Under the pieces are notes generated by a model that saw nothing but the letters and a program-made list of their open reading frames with translations, did no database searches and was not told the origin of the DNA. From Dehalococcoidia bacterium (lineage in GTDB: Bacteria > Chloroflexota > Dehalococcoidia > UBA2979), in NCBI GenBank assembly GCA_004297315.1, contig SCTU01000107.1, positions 1 through 5,052 on the forward strand: a stretch of DNA of 5,052 nucleotides, in the 5' to 3' direction. Positions 1-4,568 of this stretch are shown here, piece after piece (position 1 is the stretch's first letter; each line of letters starts with the position of its first letter). The position numbers were made by a program, and so were the translations under genes.

Positions 1-2673
1 GAGGCTTGCACGCAACCCCTCGAGGCGGCCGCGGGCCGTCGCGAGGCGCTCCTGCTCCTTCGCGACGACGGCGGCGGGGGCGCGGGCCGTGAACTGCTCG
101 TTGGAGAGCTTCGCCTCCTGGCGGCCGACCTCGGCTTCGACTTCGGCGATCTGCTTGCTTAGGCGTTCGCGCTCGACCGCGGGGTCGAAGAGACCCGCCA
201 TCGGCAGGATCACCTGGCCGACGGCGAGGACCGCCGTGACGACGCCGTCCGAGGGCGCCTCGTCCGGGGTCGCGACGACGTGGAGCGGCTGCACGCGCGC
301 GAGTTGCTCGATCGCGGACGCCATCGAGCGCGCGGCCTCGGTCGCCTCCGCGCCGGCGATGTAGCCCTCGACGAAGCGACCGGCGTCCACGCGCTTCTCG
401 GCGCGGATGTTGCGCACGCCACGGATGAAGTCCTGCACGGCGAGCATCATCCGCTCGGCATCGTCGTCGAGCCGTGCGTCGTCGAGCGCGGGGTAGAGCG
501 CGACGATCAGTGCGGGCGCGCCCTCGGCGTCCGGGCGGACGGTGGCGAGGCGCTGCCAGATCTCCTCGGTGACGAACGGCATGAACGGGTGCAGCAGACG
601 CAGCACCTGGTCGACGACGTGGACGAGGACGGCGACGGGCGAGCGGTCGCCTGCGCGGACGCGCACCTTCGCCAGTTCGATGTACCAGTCGGCGAACTCG
701 TCCCAGAAGAAGTCGCGCGCCTGGCGCAGCGCCTCGGCGAGTTCGTACTGCCGCCAGAGCCGGTCGACGTCGCGCGTGACGGCGGCAAGGCGGCTGAGGA
801 TCCAGCGGTCCTCCAGCGCGCCGGCGCCCGGCGCGGGCAGCGTCAGGTCGTCGCCGTCCTCGACCATCGTGAGGGCGAAGCGCGAGGCGTTCCAGAGCTT
901 GTTCGAGAGGTTGCGCCCCGCCTCGAGCTTGTCGTCCGTGATGCGCTGGTCGTTGCCGGGGGAGGTGCCGGAGATCATCGCGAAGCGCAGGCCGTCGGTG
1001 CCGTACTTCGCGACGGACTCCAGCGGGTCGACCACGTTGCCGCGCGACTTCGACATCTTCGCGCCGTCCGCCGCGCGCACGAGGCCGTGGAGGTAGACGG
1101 TGTCGAAGGGGACAACGCCGCCCATGTTGTAGAGCGAGAGCATGATCATGCGCGCGACCCAGAAGAAGATGATGTCGTAGCCGGTCTCCATCACCTGCGT
1201 CGGGTAGAAGCGGCGCACGTCTTCGGCGTCCTCGGGCCAGCCGAGCGTCGAGTGCGGCCAGAGGCCGGAGGAGAACCAGGTGTCGAGCGTGTCCGGGTCC
1301 TGGTGCAGGTCCGTCGAGCCGCAGCCCTCGCACTGCTCGGGGACGCCGAGCGTGCCGCGCACGGTGATGTGGTCGCAGGCGCCGCAGTACCAGACGGGGA
1401 TGCGGTGGCCCCACCAGATCTGGCGGGAGATGCACCAGTCGCGGATGTTCTCCATCCAGTGGAGGTAGACGCGCTCGAAGCGCGGCGGCACAAACTTGAT
1501 GCTGCCGTCCTCGACCTTCGCGATCGCGGGTTTGGCGAGCGTCTTTGCGTCCACCCACCACTGGAGCGAGATCAGCGGCTCGACGATCGTGCCGGAGCGC
1601 TGGCAGTGGCCGACGGAGTGCGTGTAGGGCTCGATCTTCACAAGGCGTCCGGCAGCCTCCAGATCGGCCACGACTTTCTTGCGCGCCTCGAAGCGGTCGA
1701 GGCCCTCGTAGATGCCGGCTTCGGCGTTGAGCGTGCCGTCCGGCCGCATGATCGAGATCGTGGGGAGGCCGTGCCGCTCGCCGATCTCGAAGTCGACTGG
1801 GTCGTGGCCGGGCGTCACCTTCAGCGCGCCGGAGCCGCCCTCGATGCTCACGGCGGCGTCCGCGATGATCGGGACGAGCTGGCCCCCCGCTGGGACGATG
1901 CAGAACTGGCCGATCAAGTCGCGGTAGCGCGGGTCGTCAGGGTTCACGGCAACGGCGCTGTCCGCCGGGATCGTCTCGGGGCGCGTGGTCGCGATCGTGA
2001 TCGTCTCGCCGGTGCGCTGCCCGCGCGCGTCGGCGACCTCGTAGCTCACCCACCAGAACGCGCCCGGCTCGTCTTCGTACTCCACCTCGATGTCGGAGAT
2101 CGCCGACTCGCAGTCGACGCACCAGTTGATCAGGCGGTCGGCACGGTAGATCAGCCCGTCGTCGTAGAGCCGCTTGAACGTCGCGCGCACGGAGCGCTCG
2201 CGTGCCTCGTCCATCGTGAACGCCTCGCGCTCCCAGTCGGCCGAGGCGCCCAGGCGGCGGTGCTGGAGCGTGATGCGCGAGCGCGAACGCTTGACGAACT
2301 CCCACGTGCGTTCCAGGAACGCGTCACGCCCGATGTCGTGCCGCGAGAGCCCCTCCTTCTGCAGTTCGCGCTCGATGATCGCGTTCACGGCGATCGCGGC
2401 GTGGTCGACGCCGGGGAGCCAGAGCGTGTCGTCGCCGAGCATGCGGTGCCAGCGGGTGAGGGCGTCCTCGATCGAGACGGTGAGCGCGTGGCCGAGGTGG
2501 AGCTCACCGGTGAGGTTGGGTGGAGGCATGATGATCGTGAACGGCGTCGCGCCCGGTTTCGAGGGCTTGAAGTAGCCGCTCGTCTCCCACCACTCGTACA
2601 GCGACTGCTCGACGACCTGGGGGTCATACGCCGTCGCCATCTGCCGTGGGTTCACGTCGTCGGTGGTGGTCAT
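1..2673 (-). CDS. valS: Valyl-tRNA synthetase, C-terminus cut by window edge
   Basis: This class I synthetase attaches valine to tRNA-Val in the cytoplasm and edits mischarged threonine. The reading frame is open for 891 codons to the left edge with no stop, and I checked that the motifs below share one frame. The HIGH motif is HLGH at residues 59-62 after a PPPNLTGE stretch. The editing (CP1) domain motif TTRPET is at 229-234. A zinc-knuckle-like set of cysteines lies at 430, 433, 448 and 451. The KMSKS motif is at 539-543, and the anticodon-domain signature NLSNKLWNASR is at 588-598. From about residue 832 a charged, heptad-like segment matches the family's C-terminal coiled-coil arm. Known ValS proteins are roughly 870-950 residues, so only a few residues are probably missing. 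I prefer the ATG at 2673 because GAGG lies 5 nt upstream; an in-frame ATG at 2640 has no comparable site. The gene lies behind a valine-codon leader and terminator. Identity is very secure; the start is fairly secure. Confidence 0.97.
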   Translation of the reverse strand, partial: MTTTDDVNPRQMATAYDPQVVEQSLYEWWETSGYFKPSKPGATPFTIIMPPPNLTGELHLGHALTVSIEDALTRWHRMLGDDTLWLPGVDHAAIAVNAIIERELQKEGLSRHDIGRDAFLERTWEFVKRSRSRITLQHRRLGASADWEREAFTMDEARERSVRATFKRLYDDGLIYRADRLINWCVDCESAISDIEVEYEDEPGAFWWVSYEVADARGQRTGETITIATTRPETIPADSAVAVNPDDPRYRDLIGQFCIVPAGGQLVPIIADAAVSIEGGSGALKVTPGHDPVDFEIGERHGLPTISIMRPDGTLNAEAGIYEGLDRFEARKKVVADLEAAGRLVKIEPYTHSVGHCQRSGTIVEPLISLQWWVDAKTLAKPAIAKVEDGSIKFVPPRFERVYLHWMENIRDWCISRQIWWGHRIPVWYCGACDHITVRGTLGVPEQCEGCGSTDLHQDPDTLDTWFSSGLWPHSTLGWPEDAEDVRRFYPTQVMETGYDIIFFWVARMIMLSLYNMGGVVPFDTVYLHGLVRAADGAKMSKSRGNVVDPLESVAKYGTDGLRFAMISGTSPGNDQRITDDKLEAGRNLSNKLWNASRFALTMVEDGDDLTLPAPGAGALEDRWILSRLAAVTRDVDRLWRQYELAEALRQARDFFWDEFADWYIELAKVRVRAGDRSPVAVLVHVVDQVLRLLHPFMPFVTEEIWQRLATVRPDAEGAPALIVALYPALDDARLDDDAERMMLAVQDFIRGVRNIRAEKRVDAGRFVEGYIAGAEATEAARSMASAIEQLARVQPLHVVATPDEAPSDGVVTAVLAVGQVILPMAGLFDPAVERERLSKQIAEVEAEVGRQEAKLSNEQFTARAPAAVVAKEQERLATARGRLEGLRASL

Positions 2674-2678
2674 CGGAG

Positions 2679-2682
2679 CCTC
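2679..2682 (-). promoter_or_regulatory. Ribosome binding site of valS
   Basis: GAGG on the minus strand sits 5 nt before the ATG at 2673 and decides that start over the in-frame ATG at 2640. The surrounding seven bases GCGAGGC (2684 to 2678) are exactly complementary to GCCTCGC inside the leader palindrome (2746-2761). The leader could therefore mask this site in some folds, which is an inference. Confidence 0.6.
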
Positions 2683-2703
2683 GCAGGAATCGAATGGGTG
2701 GGT

Positions 2704-2730
2704 AACAAAATGCCCCGCACCAGGCGGGGC
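2704..2730 (-). terminator. Intrinsic terminator (attenuator) in the valS leader
   Basis: On the minus strand GCCCCGC (2730 to 2724) and GCGGGGC (2718 to 2712) form a perfect 7-bp G/C stem around a CTGGT loop. ATTTTGTT (2711 to 2704) follows immediately, which is the U-rich tail of a Rho-independent terminator. It lies 31 nt upstream of the valS start and downstream of the leader-peptide stop. In this position it can only act as a regulated terminator in front of valS, because no full gene precedes it on this strand. It would release an RNA of about 130 nt if transcription starts near 2835. Confidence 0.8.
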
Positions 2731-2732
2731 TC

Positions 2733-2771
2733 AGCGGCAGCGGGACGGCCTCGCGAGGCCGCGCTGCCGCT
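2733..2771 (-). promoter_or_regulatory. Long GC-rich hairpin between leader-peptide stop and terminator
   Basis: AGCGGCAGCG (2771 to 2762) is perfectly complementary to CGCTGCCGCT (2742 to 2733). Between them lies a perfect 16-nt palindrome, CGGCCTCGCGAGGCCG (2761 to 2746), plus a 3-nt UCC bulge on the 3' side. The result is a stem of about 16 bp. The first two bases of the 5' arm are the AG of the leader-peptide TAG stop, so a ribosome on the last valine codons or the stop would cover this arm. That coupling is what a ribosome-sensing attenuator needs. Within it, GUCCCGC (2746 to 2740) can also pair, with one U-G wobble, to the 3' arm of the terminator, offering a competing fold. The structure is seen directly; its switching role is inferred. 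Confidence 0.7.
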
Positions 2772-2835
2772 ACCGTACTACTACGAGTACGAGGGTTACG
2801 GGCGCTGCTGCTACGCGGATGCGCTGGATGTCCAT
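2770..2835 (-). CDS. Valine-rich leader peptide of valS (21 aa)
   Basis: This short ORF starts at the ATG at 2835 and stops at TAG (2772-2770). It encodes 21 residues: a basic N-terminal part beginning MDIQRIR, then an Ala/Pro stretch, and a C-terminal end reading VLVVVR. Six residues are valine (8, 13, 16, 18, 19, 20) and all six codons are GTA. In the parts of valS I decoded, valine is GTC or GTG, so the GTA bias is marked. Two leucines (15, 17) and two isoleucines (3, 6) are also present. The ORF directly precedes a hairpin, an intrinsic terminator and valS, the layout of amino-acid leader peptides such as those of ilv and leu operons. The product is probably not functional as a protein; its translation would sense charged tRNA-Val. 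There is no good Shine-Dalgarno, but a TAGCAT box places the predicted transcript start at the ATG itself. The only in-frame upstream codons before a stop are CAT, GGC and GGC, so no longer form is likely. Confidence 0.8.
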   Translation of the reverse strand: MDIQRIRVAAAPVTLVLVVVR

Positions 2836-2841
2836 GCCGCC

Positions 2842-2847
2842 ATGCTA
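2842..2847 (-). promoter_or_regulatory. Candidate -10 box for the valS leader transcript
   Basis: TAGCAT (2847 to 2842, minus strand) matches the TAnnnT core of a sigma-70 type -10 box, 4 of 6 to consensus. Counting six bases beyond it puts +1 at 2835, the A of the leader-peptide ATG, so the message would be leaderless. I see no convincing -35 hexamer at 16-19 nt spacing. The divergent gene's start at 2883 leaves little other room for a promoter. Confidence 0.45.
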
Positions 2848-2871
2848 CAGGCTCGACGGAGGCCGCGCGAG

Positions 2872-2876
2872 AGGAG
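2872..2876 (+). promoter_or_regulatory. Ribosome binding site of the YjbR-like gene
   Basis: AGGAG ends 6 nt before the ATG at 2883, a strong Shine-Dalgarno match that fixes this start. This gene is therefore translated in the ordinary way, unlike the leaderless-looking units on the other strand. I found no clear promoter for it; any promoter must lie in or near the valS leader region. Confidence 0.75.
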
Positions 2877-2882
2877 CGCCCA

Positions 2883-3290
2883 ATGCCGACACCACGTCGC
2901 TGGGCTGCGTCGAAACCTCCGGCCGACCGGTTTGAGCGCATCCGCGCGGTCTGCCTCGCACTCCCGGAGGTGACGGAGCGCCTGAGTCATGGCGAGCCGG
3001 CGTTCTTCGTCCGGGGCAAGCTCTTCGTTAGCTTCTGGATCGACCATCGACACGACGGTGAGGAGGCGGTCTGGATCAAGGCTGCCCCTGGCGTCCAAGA
3101 GGCCTTGCTCGACGAAGACCCAGAGCACTTCTACCGGCCACCGTATGTTGGGGTGAAGGGCTGGGTCGCGGCACGTATGGACCGCAGGGCGACCCCGTGG
3201 GACGAGGTCGAGGCCCTCGTCCGCGAGGCATGGATGCTCGCGGCTCCGCGGCATCTCGCCGCCACGTTTGCGACGCCCCGTAGGGGCTAA
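2883..3290 (+). CDS. MmcQ/YjbR-family protein
   Basis: The 135-residue product resembles the MmcQ/YjbR family (the DUF419 group), small alpha/beta proteins often annotated as DNA-binding but without a well-defined cellular role. Family-like features are LPEVTE (27-32) and HGEPAFFVRGKLF (36-48), followed by a strand with WIK (64-66). After these come a region running ALLDEDPEHFYRPPYVG (74-90) and GWVAARMD (93-100), and a C-terminal helix with WDEVEALVREAW (106-117). The length is typical. No signal peptide or membrane segment is visible, so it should be cytoplasmic. It is transcribed away from valS, and its stop TAA overlaps the stop of the convergent DinB-like gene by 4 bp. The family call rests on recognition of the pattern; the molecular function is unknown. 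Confidence 0.85.
   Translation: MPTPRRWAASKPPADRFERIRAVCLALPEVTERLSHGEPAFFVRGKLFVSFWIDHRHDGEEAVWIKAAPGVQEALLDEDPEHFYRPPYVGVKGWVAARMDRRATPWDEVEALVREAWMLAAPRHLAATFATPRRG
3275..3287. terminator. Symmetric hairpin at the convergent gene junction
   Basis: GCCCC (3275-3279), GTA loop, GGGGC (3283-3287) form a 5-bp G/C hairpin lying across the 3' ends of the two convergent genes. It could help end transcription from both sides, but there is no T-run on either strand, so it is not a classical intrinsic terminator. Confidence 0.3.
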
Positions 3291-3736
3291 CCGCCGGCGA
3301 GGGCCCGCTCGATCTGTTCGATGTGCTCGTGGCGGTGCTCGTGGCGGGCGGCGTTGAAGACGGCGTCATGGGCAAGCGCGCGGGCAAGCAGGTCTGCAGG
3401 CAGCCGGCCGATCGCGGTGTTGGCGGCTGCGGCGGCAGCCAGCGCGATCGTCGCGAGAGAGCGTCCCGGCGTCACGAGCAGCAATGGCTCGACTGCCTCG
3501 TTGACGCATTCGTCATCGATGTTGACGCCGGAGACGCGGTTGTCACGCTTCCAGCGGTCGGCCATCGTGGCGGCGCGCATGTCCCAGACGGCGAGGTGGC
3601 CGAGGGCGGTCGCGACCGTCCAACCGCCGCCGAGCGGCCTGGCTAGGTCCGCGTTGCTTAGCCGGCCAACCAGCGCGCGGAGTTCGACGAGGCTCTCGGC
3701 GTTCGCCGCGAGCGTTTCGGGGATGCCTGCTGCCAT
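3287..3736 (-). CDS. DinB-like (YfiT-type) putative metal-dependent protein
   Basis: The 149-residue product looks like a member of the DinB/YfiT four-helix-bundle superfamily, which includes thiol-dependent metalloenzymes and many proteins of unknown substrate. The N-terminal helix (about 6-30) is followed by GGGWTVATALGHLAVWD (36-52), the usual W...H...WD segment carrying the first likely metal-ligand histidine, H47. An alanine-rich helix spans about 93-110. The C-terminal helix has HEHRHEH (132-138), where histidines spaced by four could supply the other two ligands. No signal peptide or membrane helix is seen. The frame stays open far upstream into the VOC gene, but the homology-like part begins at the ATG at 3736. 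There is no Shine-Dalgarno there; instead TATCAT lies 7 nt before the ATG, suggesting a leaderless message. The catalytic substrate cannot be told from sequence. Confidence 0.82.
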   Translation of the reverse strand: MAAGIPETLAANAESLVELRALVGRLSNADLARPLGGGWTVATALGHLAVWDMRAATMADRWKRDNRVSGVNIDDECVNEAVEPLLLVTPGRSLATIALAAAAAANTAIGRLPADLLARALAHDAVFNAARHEHRHEHIEQIERALAGG

Positions 3737-3742
3737 GGCGGG

Positions 3743-3748
3743 ATGATA
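3743..3748 (-). promoter_or_regulatory. -10 box giving a leaderless DinB-like transcript
   Basis: TATCAT (3748 to 3743, minus strand) matches TATAAT at 5 of 6 positions. Six bases separate it from 3736, so the expected +1 is the A of the start codon. No -35 hexamer is visible at normal spacing and no Shine-Dalgarno precedes the ATG. This is the same geometry as at the valS leader peptide. Confidence 0.55.
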
Positions 3749-3753
3749 GCCGC

Positions 3754-3787
3754 GCCGCCCTGCTTCGCGTCTCCTCGGCGGGGCGGC
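3754..3787. repeat. Inverted repeat between divergent DinB-like and VOC genes
   Basis: GCCGCCC (3754-3760) and GGGCGGC (3781-3787) are perfect inverted copies separated by 20 nt, within the 102-nt gap between the divergent starts. Directly after the right arm is TACGCT (3788-3793), a weak -10-like box for the VOC gene. It could be an operator for a regulator of one or both genes, but simple C/G-rich arms arise readily by chance in this base composition. Confidence 0.2.
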
Positions 3788-3828
3788 TACGCTGCGCCGG
3801 CACGCCTGGCGACGGCGTGCCACAGGGC

Positions 3829-3833
3829 GGAGG
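3829..3833 (+). promoter_or_regulatory. Ribosome binding site of the VOC gene
   Basis: GGAGG lies 5 nt before the ATG at 3839. It decides this start over an in-frame ATG at 3743, which would add 32 residues that show no VOC-fold character and lie in the divergent promoter region. Confidence 0.75.
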
Positions 3834-3838
3834 CTCGG

Positions 3839-4411
3839 ATGCTGCAGGCGCGCGGTGTGGGATATACGGCGATCATCGTGCGGAGCCTGCGCGACTCGAT
3901 GGACTTCTACCAGCGCCTCGGCCTGACGCCGATCTACGTCGAGCCGAACCGGGACGACCCGGAGTCGTACTGCGCACTGATGTACTGCGGCGGGAACGAC
4001 TCCTTCATCATGCTCGTCGGCCCCGCGGAGGGCGCCCGCGTCTCGATCGCGGAGGCGCAGCCCGGCGTGGGTTCGATGCAGTACCTCTCGTTCAACCTCT
4101 CGCGCGACACGATGATGGAAATCTGGCACGAGATGTCGAATGCCGGCGTCTCCGGCTCGGAGGAGATCGTGCGCGGGTACGAGCGGCTGGTGTTCCTCGA
4201 AGACCCGAACGGCGTCCTCATCACGCTGACGGCGTGGACGACGGAACCGCCCCCGGGGATGCCTCGGGCGCTGGTGCTGGCCCGCGCGGCGGCGATCCGC
4301 GAGCGCGAGAGCGCCGCCTTCGTGGAGGACAGCCATATTCGGCAGGCGATCGCCGAACTGGTCCGGGATTCGCGCGGCCCCGGCGGCACGCCACCGCCCT
4401 CCAACAACTGA
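3839..4411 (+). CDS. VOC (glyoxalase/bleomycin-resistance fold) family protein
   Basis: The 190-residue product has the paired beta-alpha-beta-beta-beta modules of the vicinal oxygen chelate superfamily. Module 1 runs from about residue 7, with VRSLRDSMDFYQRLGLTPIY (14-33), a classic VOC helix-strand segment, to FIMLVGP (56-62). Module 2 starts at MQYLSFNLS (80-88), continues through a helix with IWHEMSNAGV (95-104), and ends at VFLEDPNGVLITLTAW (118-133). The metal ligands usual in this fold appear absent. The first-strand position often held by His is in a GYTA stretch (8-11), and the final motif DPNGVLITL lacks the common Glu. It may therefore bind a ligand without metal or have lost catalysis. 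A C-terminal extension of about 57 residues (134-190) with a basic helix and a Pro/Gly/Asn end is not part of the core fold. It is cytoplasmic by appearance. Substrate is unknown; family confidence is high. Confidence 0.88.
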   Translation: MLQARGVGYTAIIVRSLRDSMDFYQRLGLTPIYVEPNRDDPESYCALMYCGGNDSFIMLVGPAEGARVSIAEAQPGVGSMQYLSFNLSRDTMMEIWHEMSNAGVSGSEEIVRGYERLVFLEDPNGVLITLTAWTTEPPPGMPRALVLARAAAIRERESAAFVEDSHIRQAIAELVRDSRGPGGTPPPSNN

Positions 4412-4439
4412 GGGACGCCCAAGCGCGGCCGGCGGTCCC
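4412..4439 (+). terminator. Possible terminator hairpin after the VOC gene
   Basis: GGGACGCC immediately after the VOC stop codon can pair with GGCGGTCCC (4431-4439), with one bulged G, forming an 8-bp stem. Only a short TTT occurs about 10 nt further on, so this is not a strong intrinsic terminator. Read-through toward rpsF is possible. Confidence 0.3.
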
Positions 4440-4449
4440 AGGGCGCGGT

Positions 4450-4479
4450 TTGCTCCTGCGGGTCAGGGGCACCTAGACT
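4450..4479 (+). promoter_or_regulatory. Candidate rpsF promoter
   Basis: TTGCTC (4450-4455) and TAGACT (4474-4479) are separated by 18 nt and resemble sigma-70 -35 and -10 boxes, with the TTG and TAnAnT positions conserved. Transcription would begin near 4486, giving an untranslated leader of about 83 nt before rpsF. Confidence 0.45.
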
Positions 4480-4496
4480 CCGTGCATACCCATTTC

Positions 4497-4565
4497 CCGC
4501 CGATCGGGGCGGCGTCGGCGCTCGCCGAGTCAGCCGCCTCCTGACTGTCCAGGGTCAGCGGAGGC
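4497..4565 (+). promoter_or_regulatory. Structured rpsF leader with SD-sequestering hairpin
   Basis: Three overlapping hairpins can be drawn. First, CCGCC (4497-4501) pairs with GGCGG (4508-4512). Second, GGCGGC (4508-4513) pairs with GCCGCC (4533-4538), with inner TCGGC (4515-4519) pairing GCCGA (4524-4528). Third, GCCTCCTGAC (4536-4545) pairs with GTCAG (4554-4558) and GAGGC (4561-4565), leaving a 2-nt CG bulge. The third hairpin buries the Shine-Dalgarno GGAGG (4560-4564). Hairpins 1 and 2 exclude each other, as do 2 and 3 at 4536-4538. In many bacteria rpsF mRNA is autoregulated by an S6:S18-binding leader; the position here fits, but I could not confidently match the known protein-binding motif. 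Confidence 0.45.
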
Positions 4566-4568
4566 CAC

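Noticed and set aside
2671..2835. T-box riboswitch controlling valS
   Set aside because: The terminator loop does contain UGGU, which could suit a tRNA-Val acceptor end. However the leader is short, there is no stem I with a specifier loop, and the conserved T-box sequence is missing. The Val-codon ORF explains the layout better.
2813..2843. Short ORF from the ATG at 2843 on the minus strand (10 residues)
   Set aside because: It is in another frame, has no amino-acid bias, and its ATG lies upstream of the predicted transcript start at 2835.
2624..2941. 105-codon minus-strand frame across the valS leader
   Set aside because: It crosses the terminator, the hairpin and the valS start in the wrong frame. 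Its composition is that of chance translation of GC-rich DNA.
280..2973. 897-codon open frame on the plus strand
   Set aside because: It lies antisense to valS, whose motifs are unmistakable on the minus strand. The translation is a shadow rich in Arg, Ala, Val and Asp with no recognisable domain, as expected opposite a high-GC3 gene.
3743..3838. Longer N-terminus for the VOC protein from the ATG at 3743
   Set aside because: There is no SD, the 32 residues do not fit the fold, and they overlap the DinB-like promoter region. GGAGG before 3839 supports the shorter form.
3737..4336. Upstream 200-residue extension of the DinB-like frame on the minus strand
   Set aside because: It runs antisense through the VOC gene, which has a clear fold and SD. 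The DinB-like similarity begins only at the ATG at 3736.
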